Below are positions 26,975 through 35,768 of a stretch of DNA of 64,000 nt, in pieces. Position numbers and translations under genes: made by a program. Below the pieces are notes generated by a model. That model was given only the letters and a program-made list of their open reading frames with translations, was not told the DNA's origin and did not search any database. Position 1 is the stretch's first letter; every line of letters begins with the position of its first letter. The stretch lies in NCBI GenBank assembly GCA_937925095.1, contig CALEXX010000004.1, positions 42,544-106,543 on the forward strand, in the 5' to 3' direction. This DNA comes from an uncultured Leptotrichia sp. GTDB taxonomy: Bacteria; Fusobacteriota; Fusobacteriia; Fusobacteriales; Leptotrichiaceae.

Positions 26975-27937
26975 TTAAATTCCCCCCTCTGACTGATGAA
27001 GCTGTTCTCCAAGTCTCAACTTTTCAGCCTTATGTCTTTTAAGTTCTTCAGTTATTATCTTTTTTCTTCTTATATTTCTAATTACTTTAAATACAATTCC
27101 CCTCTTAGTGGAAAATAGTATGCTGAAAACTACAATTATGCTTATCAGCATTACAATTACAGGACCTGTAGGCAAATCACTTTTACTTATACTTACTGCT
27201 GTTCCGACAAATCCGGAAAGACCTCCAAAAATCCCAGCCAGAACAACCATTACTGAAAGTCTGTCTGTCCACTGCCTTGCAGCAACAGCAGGTGAAATTA
27301 TCATGGCACTTATTAGTATAACTCCTGCAGCCTGTATTCCTATTATAACGGTGATTACTATTAAAAATGATATAAATAATCCAATAGCCTTTGCAGGAAA
27401 TCCTAACGTACTTGCAAAATCAATATCAAAGGAAGAGATTTTAAATTCCTTCCAGAATAATATAATTACTATTAGAAGGACAATTCCTACATAAAACATA
27501 ATATTTACATCTCTTTCAAGAAATGTTGATGCCTGGCCAAATATAAATTTATTCAGTCCTGATTTATTAGCACCTGGCAATTTGTTTAAATATGACATTA
27601 AAACTAGTCCTAATCCAAAAAAGACCGATAATATAAACGCTAATGCACTATCAAATTTTATTTTAGTATAATTCTGAATTACCTGTATTAATCCAATACA
27701 CATAATCCCCACACACAAAGCTCCTATCAGCAGAACTTCTGTATTTTTACTATTTGTAAGCAAAAAAGCTATACATACTCCAGGAAGTGAAGCATGGGAA
27801 ACAGCATCTCCAAGCAGGCTCTGTTTTCTCAGTACTGCAAAACATCCAATCATTCCTGACACAATACCTAATAGTGTACATCCCATAGCTACAGTCCTGA
27901 ATGTATGATCTGTTAAAAGAAGTTTTAAAATATTCAT
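26975..27937 (-). CDS. Metal ABC transporter permease
   Basis: The first membrane subunit of the metal importer, family ABC-3 (ZnuB/MntB/TroC). Eight or so hydrophobic helices carry MGCTLLGIVSGMIGCFAVLRKQSLLGDAVSHASLPG-type N-terminal residues, and STLGFPAKAIGLFIS contacts the ATPase. A short charged tail (FKVIRNIRRKKIITEELKRHKAEK) follows the last helix. Unlike its partner it has no winged-helix extension. It starts 1 nt after the ATPase stop codon and ends 1 nt before the next permease, so the three are translationally linked. Metal specificity (Mn, Zn or Fe) is not shown by these sequences. Confidence 0.92.
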   Translation of the reverse strand: MNILKLLLTDHTFRTVAMGCTLLGIVSGMIGCFAVLRKQSLLGDAVSHASLPGVCIAFLLTNSKNTEVLLIGALCVGIMCIGLIQVIQNYTKIKFDSALAFILSVFFGLGLVLMSYLNKLPGANKSGLNKFIFGQASTFLERDVNIMFYVGIVLLIVIILFWKEFKISSFDIDFASTLGFPAKAIGLFISFLIVITVIIGIQAAGVILISAMIISPAVAARQWTDRLSVMVVLAGIFGGLSGFVGTAVSISKSDLPTGPVIVMLISIIVVFSILFSTKRGIVFKVIRNIRRKKIITEELKRHKAEKLRLGEQLHQSEGGI

Positions 27938-27938
27938 T

Positions 27939-28748
27939 TTACTCCTCCTTTTTCATTTCTCTATTTTTTTTTTCCAAAGACTGCCCTATAGAAATCGAAT
28001 GGGCTTTATTTTTATATGCCTTTTCTATATTTTCTTCAGTAAATACATCATCTACATGTCCTGATGCAACAACTGAAACATTTATAAAAGTCACATAATC
28101 AAAATATTCTTTTACAGTCTGTAAATCATGGTGTACAGCAATCACTGTTTTTCCTTCATTTCTTAATTTTTTCAAAATATCAATTATTGATTTTTCTGTC
28201 TTGCTGTCTACTCCTTGAAATGGTTCATCCATAAAATAAATTTCTGCTTCCTGAACCAATGCCCTTGCCAAAAAAACTCTCTGCTGCTGTCCTCCCGAAA
28301 GCTGGCTTATCTGTCTGTCTGAAAATTCTTCCATTCCAACTTTTGCAATGGCTTCCTTTGTTTTTTCTTTATCGATTTTACTTACCCTCTTAAGCCATCC
28401 AACCTTTCCATAACGCCCCATTTCAACCACATCAAATACAGTCGTTGGAAAATCCCAGTCAACGCTTCCCCTTTGAGGAACATATGCTATTTTATTTCTT
28501 ACTTTGCTGTACTTTTCATTATAAAATAGGACTTCTCCAGTAACAGGCTTTATAAGGTTGAGCATTGTTTTGATTAATGTTGATTTTCCAGCACCGTTTG
28601 GACCTACAATAGCCATCAGTACTCCCTTTTTTACATTTAATTCAACATCCCATAAAACAGGCTTATCTTCGTAGGCTACTGTTAAATCTTCCACTTTTAT
28701 AATTATTTCATTGTTCTGTTTATTTTCCATATTATTTGCTGTTGTCAT
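27939..28748 (-). CDS. Metal ABC transporter ATP-binding protein
   Basis: The ATPase of the metal importer. All ABC motifs are present: Walker A GPNGAGKSTLIK, Q-loop YVPQRGSVDWDFPTTV, signature LSGGQQQRVFLARAL, Walker B IYFMDEPFQGVD and the H-loop AVHHDL. The WDFPTTVFDVV segment is typical of the Mn/Zn/Fe group (MntA/ZnuC-like). It is a 269-residue cytoplasmic protein with a Lys-rich C-terminus. GAGG lies 7 nt before the ATG. It follows the binding-protein gene by 41 nt and is joined to the two permeases with almost no gap. Confidence 0.94.
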   Translation of the reverse strand: MTTANNMENKQNNEIIIKVEDLTVAYEDKPVLWDVELNVKKGVLMAIVGPNGAGKSTLIKTMLNLIKPVTGEVLFYNEKYSKVRNKIAYVPQRGSVDWDFPTTVFDVVEMGRYGKVGWLKRVSKIDKEKTKEAIAKVGMEEFSDRQISQLSGGQQQRVFLARALVQEAEIYFMDEPFQGVDSKTEKSIIDILKKLRNEGKTVIAVHHDLQTVKEYFDYVTFINVSVVASGHVDDVFTEENIEKAYKNKAHSISIGQSLEKKNREMKKEE

Positions 28749-28789
28749 AAATTAACCTCTACATTCTTCTTTTTATCTTTATTATATAC

Positions 28790-29758
28790 CTATTTTAATG
28801 CATTTGCAATTGTGTCTGCATTTGCTTTTACTGTTTTTATATAAGATTCAGTATTATGTTCCTTATCTCCTAGGGAATCTGAATAAAGTTCTCCACCTAT
28901 TTTTATTTCTTTTCCTTTCGCCTTTACTGCTTCCTGTAATGCTTCTATACTTTTTTTAGGTACGGAAGACTCTACAAAAATTGCCTTTATATCCCTTTCA
29001 ACAATAAAGTTTGCCAAATCACTTATATTTTTAGTACCTGTTTCAGAATCTGTAGAAACTCCCTGTATTGCCTTAACTTCAAGCCCAAACTGTTTTCCAA
29101 AATATCCAAATGCATCGTGGGCTGTTACAAGTACTCTACTTTTTTCAGGAATTTCATTAATTCTTCCTTTTACATATTCAGTAAGTTCATCCAGTTCTTT
29201 TTTATAGTTTTCATAGTTCTGTTTATAATAATCAGCATTTTTACCATCCATTTCAGCTAGTTTATTTGCCAATGCTTCAGCTTCTTTTCCCCAAAATTCT
29301 GTATTAAACCATACGTGGGGATCAGGTGTATTTGCATCTTCCATTGTAATTTGACTCTTGTCTATTGCATCTCCTACATTAAGTATAGCTTTTTTCTGTT
29401 GTTCCATACTTTCAAATACTTCTGTCATTTTACCTTCCAAATGAAGTCCACCATAAACAATTAAATCTGCTTTTGAAAGTTTATCAACATCTCCTGCACT
29501 GGCTGTATAAAGGTGTGGGTCTACTCCTTCTCCCATAAGCCCTTCAACTTCAACTTTATCTCCACCAATTATTCTGCTAAGATCTGCAAGCATTGTTGTT
29601 GTTGTAACAATTTTTATTTTTTTATCTCCATTTCCTGACTGGGCATTATCCTTTGCATCTCCACCTTTATTTCCGCAATTTACCAGTGCAAATATTATTA
29701 ATCCAAACATTATTACAAATTTAAAGTTCTTTTTTATTTTTGATAGATTGTTATTCAT
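28790..29758 (-). CDS. Metal ABC transporter substrate-binding lipoprotein
   Basis: An envelope-anchored metal-binding protein (family SBP A-I: TroA/MntC/ZnuA). The signal peptide ends in a lipobox (ALVNC, about residue 32). The ligand set is visible: the first His in GEGVDPHLYTAS, a second in GGLHLEGK, a third in ANTPDPHVWFNTE (all three conserved) and a C-terminal Asp/Glu region. There is no long His-rich loop, which is more like Mn/Fe-type than classic ZnuA proteins. Three in-frame ATGs lie at 29767, 29764 and 29758; AAGGAG is 10 nt from the last and 1-4 nt from the others, so 29758 is preferred. It follows dtxR. Confidence 0.9.
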   Translation of the reverse strand: MNNNLSKIKKNFKFVIMFGLIIFALVNCGNKGGDAKDNAQSGNGDKKIKIVTTTTMLADLSRIIGGDKVEVEGLMGEGVDPHLYTASAGDVDKLSKADLIVYGGLHLEGKMTEVFESMEQQKKAILNVGDAIDKSQITMEDANTPDPHVWFNTEFWGKEAEALANKLAEMDGKNADYYKQNYENYKKELDELTEYVKGRINEIPEKSRVLVTAHDAFGYFGKQFGLEVKAIQGVSTDSETGTKNISDLANFIVERDIKAIFVESSVPKKSIEALQEAVKAKGKEIKIGGELYSDSLGDKEHNTESYIKTVKANADTIANALK

Positions 29759-29763
29759 ATTCA

Positions 29764-30423
29764 TCATTCTCCTTCATATTTTTTTCTATAAATTTCTATC
29801 AGTTTAGCCGCATCATATGCGATTATTTTCATTTTCTTATTACTATTTTCAAGGTAAATAGGTCCATTAAAAGGATCTTTTTTTGTAACTTTATAACTTT
29901 CTCTTATTGTTATATCCATTTCTCTTAGATAATCATACAGTTCTATATTATCTTCTACACTTAATATTACTATTTCATCATCTTCTTCTGCTTCAGACAG
30001 TTTCATCATATTTTCTTCACTAAACTCATCACTGTCATAAAATATTGGACTTCCATGCGGACATTCTTTCGGATAGAAAAGAAATTTTTCAAGTTTTTGG
30101 AGCAATTTTTCACTTGTTACATGTTCAAGAACTTCTGCTTCTTCGTGTATTTCATCCTTATCATATCCTAGCTTTTCTACAAGGAATACTTCCCAAACCC
30201 TATGCTTTCTTATGATGTTTACTGCAATATCACTTCCTTTCTTGGTAAGCTTAATATTCCTGCCTTCCAGAATTAAATAATTTTCATTTGAAAGCTTTTT
30301 TATCATTTCGCTTACTGATGCAGGTGAAATATTCAGATATTCAGCTAAATTTTTATTTGAATACTGTTTTCTTTTTTTAAGGAGATATATTCCTTTTAGG
30401 TAGTCTTCTAAACTTCTGCTCAT
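29764..30423 (-). CDS. DtxR-family metal-dependent regulator
   Basis: A metal-sensing repressor of the DtxR/MntR/TroR family, probably controlling the importer that follows. The N-terminal winged helix is clear (SRSLEDYLKGIYLL, ISPASVSEMIKKL), then the dimerisation domain (HRVWEVFLVEKLGY, EEAEVLEHVTSEKL, YPKECPHGSPIF) with candidate metal ligands. A C-terminal FeoA/SH3-like domain (~140-215) completes it. The start ATG at 30423 has GGAG 5 nt upstream; the GTG at 30429 overlaps it. Two palindromes lie directly before the gene, between it and the promoter. The gene is the first of an operon with binding protein, ATPase and two permeases, a standard self-regulated layout. Confidence 0.93.
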   Translation of the reverse strand: MSRSLEDYLKGIYLLKKRKQYSNKNLAEYLNISPASVSEMIKKLSNENYLILEGRNIKLTKKGSDIAVNIIRKHRVWEVFLVEKLGYDKDEIHEEAEVLEHVTSEKLLQKLEKFLFYPKECPHGSPIFYDSDEFSEENMMKLSEAEEDDEIVILSVEDNIELYDYLREMDITIRESYKVTKKDPFNGPIYLENSNKKMKIIAYDAAKLIEIYRKKYEGE

Positions 30424-30451
30424 TACCACTCCTTTCTACTTATCTTAATCA

Positions 30452-30479
30452 AACCTAATTTTTAATTAGGTTGTCCTAA
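30452..30479. promoter_or_regulatory. Likely DtxR-type operator
   Basis: A perfect palindrome, AACCTAATT TTT AATTAGGTT (30452-30472), overlaps a second one, TTAGG TTGT CCTAA (30466-30479). The TTAGGTT and CCTAA half-sites match the DtxR/IdeR operator style. They lie between the -10 box and the dtxR start, where bound repressor would block transcription. Confidence 0.75.
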
Positions 30480-30489
30480 TTTCTTTTAT

Positions 30490-30518
30490 ATGTTATCACT
30501 ACTTACTTAAATTGTCAA
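30490..30518 (-). promoter_or_regulatory. Promoter for the metal-importer operon
   Basis: Minus strand TTGACA (30513-30518), 17-nt spacer, -10 TAACAT (30490-30495). The proposed operators begin 11 nt downstream. Confidence 0.65.
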
Positions 30519-30540
30519 GCCTTTTTTAAATTCTTATAAA

Positions 30541-30580
30541 TAAAAAAAGAAACTGTTTTGAATAGATTTTAAACAGTTTC
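30541..30580 (-). terminator. Terminator of the P1B-ATPase operon
   Basis: A 10-bp stem, gaaactgttt (30549-30558) with aaacagtttc (30571-30580), and a 12-nt loop. On the minus strand it is followed by TTTTTTT. It lies about 60 nt after the last gene of the operon and before the divergent-looking dtxR promoter region. Confidence 0.85.
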
Positions 30581-30639
30581 CTTCTGATGCAGCTTCAGTA
30601 AATAAAATCAAATAAATTTTATTTAAATATAGATTAATA

Positions 30640-30915
30640 TTATTTTTTAGAAACAACTACATTATCTACATTTGACCCAAGTTCTTTTTCAGCAATTAAA
30701 TCTTCCAGATTTTCTTTTACTGTTACTAATTCCTCAAGACTCATATTCTCATAATTTGCCTGATTAGAGCTTTTTACATTTATACCTTGTTTTCTTAAAA
30801 AATCATCTATTTTATTTTGATTTTTTTTATACAGATAATATGTTACTGCTACTGCTCCAACTCCTGCTACTGCACCTATAAGATGCTCCTTTTTTACGTT
30901 TCCAAATCCTATCAT
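30640..30915 (-). CDS. Small membrane-anchored protein of the P1B-ATPase operon
   Basis: A 91-residue protein with one N-terminal hydrophobic helix (LIGAVAGVGAVAVTYYLY, residues ~12-29), then a charged helical domain (NQNKIDDFLRKQGINV, SLEELVTVKENLEDLIAEKE). No family is recognised. It resembles short YtxH-like single-pass proteins in outline only. AGGAGG lies 5 nt before the ATG. It is the last gene of a five-gene operon, 17 nt after an HMA2-like gene, and is followed by a strong terminator. It could be an accessory or stability partner of the metal ATPase; that is inference. Confidence 0.7.
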   Translation of the reverse strand: MIGFGNVKKEHLIGAVAGVGAVAVTYYLYKKNQNKIDDFLRKQGINVKSSNQANYENMSLEELVTVKENLEDLIAEKELGSNVDNVVVSKK

Positions 30916-30932
30916 TTTTACCTCCTAAATTT

Positions 30933-31679
30933 TTATTGTAATGTTATATATTTATCATCCATATCATTACTTACTTTGTTGTTGAAAAATATATGATATA
31001 TTAAATCATTTAAATTTTCAATTGAATTATCATCCTGTATATTTGCTATATAATGATATTTATTGTTTCTATCTTTTAATCTATAAATCCTAACTATTTT
31101 ATCTGAATGACTTCGTATTATAAGGTGTCTTCCGAATGTAGTCAGCCACATTAAAATTATTGTAATAATAGATTTATTATTAAAATACGATTTCAATAGA
31201 TATATCGCAGGTAAAATTTCAATGTCAAAAAATCCTTTTCTCTTTGTGTCACTGTAAGCATGTTCTATTATCGCCACTGTTGTAAGTATTAGTGCAGAAT
31301 TATTCATGCCAGTCTGAAGATTTTTCAATTTTCTTCCACCCAGACTATAAAGGAAAGACAGTAAAATAGTTCCTCCTGAATACATTGAAAGGGAATTGAT
31401 CGAATTCTCATAATAATCTTCTATTAATTTTACAGGAGACATATTATTTTCAATTGATATCCCTGTAATAACACGATAAATAATTTCCTGTAAATATACT
31501 TCTTCCTGATTAAATTGAACCAGAACAGTATTTATTATACTATTATATCGTAAGCATACGCTCTTATTAGTAGACTTAACTATCTTGGAAAAATTTTTCA
31601 TATCCTTAATATGATGTGAAATTTTAAATCTAATTCTGTTAGGCAATTTATGCAGTATAGTAACGTTTAACTTATTCAT
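30933..31679 (-). CDS. HMA2-like membrane protein
   Basis: A 248-residue protein with an N-terminal HMA2-like domain: LHKLPNRIRFKISH resembles the HxxPGRxR core of that group, but with Asn for Gly. Hydrophobic helices follow (SMYSGGTILLSFLYSLGG, SALILTTVAIIEHAY, SIITIILMWLTTFGRHL). The last ~60 residues are a polar strand-rich tail (KDRNNKYHYIANIQDDN). There is no CxxC, so direct heavy-metal capture by thiols is unlikely. It is translated 14 nt after the P1B-type ATPase stop. Together with two similar genes upstream it appears to supply extra domains or subunits to the pump. Confidence 0.65.
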   Translation of the reverse strand: MNKLNVTILHKLPNRIRFKISHHIKDMKNFSKIVKSTNKSVCLRYNSIINTVLVQFNQEEVYLQEIIYRVITGISIENNMSPVKLIEDYYENSINSLSMYSGGTILLSFLYSLGGRKLKNLQTGMNNSALILTTVAIIEHAYSDTKRKGFFDIEILPAIYLLKSYFNNKSIITIILMWLTTFGRHLIIRSHSDKIVRIYRLKDRNNKYHYIANIQDDNSIENLNDLIYHIFFNNKVSNDMDDKYITLQ

Positions 31680-31693
31680 ATTAACATTCCTTT

Positions 31694-33868
31694 CTACTTA
31701 TTGACATTATATTTTAATAATCTCAAAGAATTTCCTACAACTAAAATAGTTATGGAATTATGTAAAATAGAACTGTAAATAGCAGGAATCATTCCTGTTG
31801 CTCCTAATACAAGTGCAAAACTGTTTATTCCTATTGCCATCGTGAAGTTTTCCTTAATTATTTTCATTGTTTTTTTGGCTAATCCTACTACTCCTGGTAT
31901 TAAAAGAGGATCATCAGAAGTAATCGTTACATCTGCTGCTTCCATAGCAACATCTGTTTTAGAACTTCCTAAAGCAATTCCTACATCTGCATAAGATAAG
32001 GCAGGTGCATCATTTATTCCATCACCAATCATAATAACTTTTGAGCCTATTGATTGAAACTTTAGGATATCTTTTGCCTTGTCTTCAGGTAAAAGTTCTG
32101 ATTCATATCTGTCCATAGACATTCTTGAAGCTATTGTTTCTGCCTGCTGTCTTAAATCACCTGTTAAAAGTACAATATCGTCTATTCCATGATTTCTAAG
32201 ACGGTTCATAGCTTTTTTTATATTCTCACGTGGAGGATCTGAAACCCCTATTACACCTATCAAATCTTTATTTTTTGCTACGCATATAAGAATTTCACCA
32301 CGATTTAAAATACCTTTTATAACATCGGAAGCATTATCAGTATAAATTTCATTTTCCTGCATATATTTTTTGCTTCCGACACGTATCACATCATTATTTA
32401 CTAATGTTTCTATTCCCCTTGAAATCTTAACTTCTGTATCTTTATGTTCAGGAATCTTTATTCCTCTATTTTTCACTTCATTTAAAATAGCCACTGCTAA
32501 AGGATGTGATGATGTCTCTTCAGCTGCTGCGGCAAATGCAAGAAACTCATCTTCTTTCATATTTTTTTCTAACACTTGCAATGTCTGTATTTTAGGTTTT
32601 CCTTCTGTAATTGTTCCAGTCTTATCAAAAATTACTGTATCAGATTTTGATAATTCTTCAAGGTAGTTACTTCCTTTTATCAAAATACCATTTTTTGCAG
32701 CAGTATTTATTGCAGCAGAAAAAGCTGTTGCCGTAGATAATCTTATTCCACATGAGTAATCTATAACAAGCATACTTAAAGCTTTTTGTACATTACGTGT
32801 AGAAAAATACACTATTCCCGCTAAAAGAAAGTTAAGCGGTATTAGCTGTGCTGAAAAAGTATCCGCATAAGACTGGATATCAGCTTTGTTAAATGAGGCA
32901 TCTTCCACCAGTTTTATAATTCTTGAAACAGTTCTTTCATCTCCAACTTTTTCTGCCTTAACTGTAATACTTCCACTTTTTATTATTGTTCCGGCAAAAA
33001 CTTCTTCTCCTGTTTTTTTAGTAACAGGCATATATTCTCCCGTTATTGATGACTGATCTATAACTGCACTTCCTCTTTCAATTACTCCATCGACACTTAT
33101 TTTTTCTCCTGTTTGAACTAATACAGAATCCCCTTTAACTATTTCATCAATTGAAACTTTCTTTACCACACCACTGTCAATCTGTTTCCAGACATAACTT
33201 TCACCTACACTGAGCATATCTTTAATTACGCCTCTCGTTTTCTTTATAGTGTATACTGTGAGCAGTTCAGCTATTCTTTCCAATATCATAATTGTTAAGG
33301 CTGTTTTTTCGTTTCCAAGCAAAAGACTGCTTATAATTGCAGTAGAACTTAATGTATCAGCATTTGGTCTTTTATTCTGTACTAAAGAATTTAGACCGTT
33401 TTTTATTACAGGAAGGGCTAATGAAATAGTTGAAAGTATCTTATAATTAAATAAATATCCTAATCCTGTTCTTTTTTTAGATCCAGGCAAAACGAGAAGA
33501 AGCAAGGATGTCACTATTTTTTGCATAATCTCCTTTGGGGACTCTTCCTGTAATTTTCTTTCAATAACATATTTATCTGACTTTATTTTCTTTTCATTTT
33601 TATAAATCTCTACAAGATATACATTTAAAGTATTTTGTAATAACGAAATTAGATTTTCTTCTAACAAAGAAAAATCATCAAAATATATAACTATTGTTCC
33701 TGTTATACTTGATATTTCAACACTTTGTATATAATGTACCTGTTTAAGCTGTTCTTCTACTTCTTTTTTATAAATTCCAAGATATTTTAATGATTTTGAT
33801 TTTATCCGAATTCTTCCATGTATTCTATGCACAATTTCACAATCAAGTATATAATTTCTATTTTTCAT
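31694..33868 (-). CDS. P1B-like metal-transporting ATPase with YSCG in place of CPC
   Basis: A P-type ATPase with an N-terminal HMA2-type domain (VHRIHGRIRIKSKSLK, residues 13-28) and a usual P1B core: actuator SITGE (274-278), phosphorylation site DKTGT (415-419), a TGD segment (LLTGDLRQQAE), the hinge IGDGINDAPAL, and eight or so helices. The ion-binding helix has VIDYSCGIRLSTA (371-374), so the CPC/SPC motif is replaced and its proline is missing. This points to a divergent P1B group, related to CtpC-like exporters, and to an unusual ion. It overlaps the upstream HMA2 gene by 11 nt. The direction is probably export, though the metal is unknown. Confidence 0.85.
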   Translation of the reverse strand: MKNRNYILDCEIVHRIHGRIRIKSKSLKYLGIYKKEVEEQLKQVHYIQSVEISSITGTIVIYFDDFSLLEENLISLLQNTLNVYLVEIYKNEKKIKSDKYVIERKLQEESPKEIMQKIVTSLLLLVLPGSKKRTGLGYLFNYKILSTISLALPVIKNGLNSLVQNKRPNADTLSSTAIISSLLLGNEKTALTIMILERIAELLTVYTIKKTRGVIKDMLSVGESYVWKQIDSGVVKKVSIDEIVKGDSVLVQTGEKISVDGVIERGSAVIDQSSITGEYMPVTKKTGEEVFAGTIIKSGSITVKAEKVGDERTVSRIIKLVEDASFNKADIQSYADTFSAQLIPLNFLLAGIVYFSTRNVQKALSMLVIDYSCGIRLSTATAFSAAINTAAKNGILIKGSNYLEELSKSDTVIFDKTGTITEGKPKIQTLQVLEKNMKEDEFLAFAAAAEETSSHPLAVAILNEVKNRGIKIPEHKDTEVKISRGIETLVNNDVIRVGSKKYMQENEIYTDNASDVIKGILNRGEILICVAKNKDLIGVIGVSDPPRENIKKAMNRLRNHGIDDIVLLTGDLRQQAETIASRMSMDRYESELLPEDKAKDILKFQSIGSKVIMIGDGINDAPALSYADVGIALGSSKTDVAMEAADVTITSDDPLLIPGVVGLAKKTMKIIKENFTMAIGINSFALVLGATGMIPAIYSSILHNSITILVVGNSLRLLKYNVNK

Positions 33869-34247
33869 TAAAATTTCCTTCTTTCAATATTTTATAAAGA
33901 ATATCAATATTATTCTCTATTTCTTCTAAAGATTTGTTCTCATAAAATTCCGAATGTTCAATAATCAGTTCTGAAATTCTGTTCAGCCAGTTTAATATCT
34001 TATCTGCTGAAATATACTTTATGTCGTAATAAATAAGTACCTTATTAGTTCTATAAGAATACTCTATACTTTTTATTCCTCTTTTGGAAAGAATCAGTTC
34101 TGTTACCCTATCTTCATATTTTTTTCTTAATGTTTCAGGAATATCTGAAAGATTTGGAATTAAAAGCCTCAGTCTTCCAGGAATACTATGAACCACTCTC
34201 ACCTGATTAAATAAATGATATGTTTTTTTCAACAATTTTTTTAACAT
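33858..34247 (-). CDS. HMA2-like soluble protein
   Basis: A 129-residue protein whose N-terminal half matches the HMA2 pattern: VVHSIPGRLRLLIPNL, a helix (RVTELILSKRGIKSIEY), and the strand NKVLIYYD. No CxxC is present. The C-terminal helix (ELIIEHSEFYENKSLEEIENN) is polar and may contact a partner. Its start codon shares one nucleotide with the preceding stop (TAATG), and its own end overlaps the ATPase gene, so all three are translationally coupled. It is likely a metal-chaperone or regulatory subunit of the ATPase, but no function is established. Confidence 0.75.
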   Translation of the reverse strand: MLKKLLKKTYHLFNQVRVVHSIPGRLRLLIPNLSDIPETLRKKYEDRVTELILSKRGIKSIEYSYRTNKVLIYYDIKYISADKILNWLNRISELIIEHSEFYENKSLEEIENNIDILYKILKEGNFNEK

Positions 34248-34732
34248 TATGACTTATTCTCCCCTCTTAACAAGGATGAAGCCCACCATAGTAATGTCCA
34301 TCCTGAAAGAATCGCATTACTTGCTCTAAGTTTTTTTATACCATAAAAACCAATAACTCCTGCTAAAACTGTCTTAACATTTAAAAAACCTCTACTTTTA
34401 TTATATATTGCCAAATCTAATACTTCAAATAACTTCTTTAATGCTACTTCTGTTTTTGAAGATTTTATTTTGAATATTTCTTCTTCCAAATGTAAAAGTT
34501 TTAACACAACCAAATATAAAAATGAATGTTCTATTGTGTTTTCATCAAAAATCAGCAGTATACTTCCATTAATAGGATTTACAACTACTTTTTCTATTCC
34601 TGAAATTCTCTTTATATTATTTTGAAATTCTTCTCTTAATTCAGCATTTTTCTTCAATACATCTGTCTGAAGTCTTAAACGACCAAGCTGATAATGTTTT
34701 ACTTCTATAATTCCATAAAAATTCTGTAACAT
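34247..34732 (-). CDS. HMA2-like membrane protein, first gene of the operon
   Basis: A 161-residue protein with an HMA2-type N-terminus (VKHYQLGRLRLQTDVL, GIEKVVVNPINGSILLIFD). A linker follows, and then one or two hydrophobic helices (LNVKTVLAGVIGFYGIKKL, NAILSGWTLLWWASSLL). It resembles the third HMA2 protein of the cluster, which suggests duplication. It is the promoter-proximal gene and an AAGGTG site lies 7 nt before the ATG. No consensus promoter was clear in the 87 nt before it. The helices would place it in the membrane beside the ATPase. Confidence 0.68.
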   Translation of the reverse strand: MLQNFYGIIEVKHYQLGRLRLQTDVLKKNAELREEFQNNIKRISGIEKVVVNPINGSILLIFDENTIEHSFLYLVVLKLLHLEEEIFKIKSSKTEVALKKLFEVLDLAIYNKSRGFLNVKTVLAGVIGFYGIKKLRASNAILSGWTLLWWASSLLRGENKS

Positions 34733-34819
34733 ATTTTTACACCTTCTATATTTTTATTTCTATTTTTGTTTTGACAAATTACTTTAATAAATCTTTTTAT
34801 TTGAATTTTTTATATTACG

Positions 34820-35737
34820 TTACTCAAACACTTCTGTTGCATTATTAACTTCTCTTCCCAATGCAATATTTAAAGCTACTATTGCAACTTCAAGCTGACT
34901 TTCATCAGGCTCACTTGTTGTTATCTTTTGAAGCAATAAACCTGGTTTTGCAATTAATCCTGCAAATATATTATCTAAATGATAGCTTGTCCATCTCTGC
35001 AGTTCATATGAAATTCCTGCAACTAAAGGAACAAACAGTACCCTTGTTACAAGCTTATAAAGTATAAGTAAAAACGGATTCTGAGGTATTGTAAAGAATG
35101 TTGAGAATAATACATCAACAGTTGAAAATACTAATATACTTATAAACATTACCAGTAAAAGAAAACTTGTTCCACATCTAGGATGAAATCTAGTACATTC
35201 CTTTGCATTTTTAGGAGTAAGTTCCTTTTCCTGCTCAAAGGCCATTATACTTTTATGTTCAGCACCATGATATTCAAATACTCTCTTTATGTCCTTAAAA
35301 AATGATATTCCCCATATATATCCTAAAAATAATACGAGTCTTATTGCCGCTTCCAGTACATTTGCCAGAAGTCTATTTTCCCTAAAAACATGACTTCCTA
35401 TAAAAGATGGCAATACCATAAACAATCCTACTCCAAGAAGTATTGATATAGCCACTGTTCCTTTTATTTCCTTGTCATTCATTTTTTCCTCTTCAAGCCC
35501 TGCCTGATTTGACGCAAATATAAGTTCCTTTGTCCCTACTACCATTGCATCGTATAAAGCTAAAACTCCTCTTACAAAAGGTACCTTAAGCCATTTATTG
35601 TTTTTTTCATTTAGAGCTATTTTTTTATAAACTATGCTTCCATCCTGTTTTCTTACAGCGGTTGCTATAGCTTTAGGTCCTCTCATCATAACCCCTTCCA
35701 CTACAGCCTGACCACCAACAACTAATTTCTTTTCCAT
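34820..35737 (-). CDS. DUF1385 membrane protein
   Basis: A 305-residue integral membrane protein of the DUF1385 (YqhQ-like) family. The signature VGGQAVVEGVMMRGP starts the protein, followed by hydrophobic helices (AISILLGVGLFMVLPSFIG, FLGYIWGISFF) and the conserved YHGAEHKSIMAFE and RFHPRCGTSFLLLVM. Histidines and cysteine in these motifs are strongly conserved, but no function is proven. The ATG at 35737 is favoured because AGAGAG lies 6 nt upstream; the longer frame would start at a TTG. It follows disA by 31 nt in what appears to be one operon with radA. Confidence 0.9.
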   Translation of the reverse strand: MEKKLVVGGQAVVEGVMMRGPKAIATAVRKQDGSIVYKKIALNEKNNKWLKVPFVRGVLALYDAMVVGTKELIFASNQAGLEEEKMNDKEIKGTVAISILLGVGLFMVLPSFIGSHVFRENRLLANVLEAAIRLVLFLGYIWGISFFKDIKRVFEYHGAEHKSIMAFEQEKELTPKNAKECTRFHPRCGTSFLLLVMFISILVFSTVDVLFSTFFTIPQNPFLLILYKLVTRVLFVPLVAGISYELQRWTSYHLDNIFAGLIAKPGLLLQKITTSEPDESQLEVAIVALNIALGREVNNATEVFE

Positions 35738-35768
35738 CTTTTTCTCTCTTTCCAAATTAATCTTAAAT

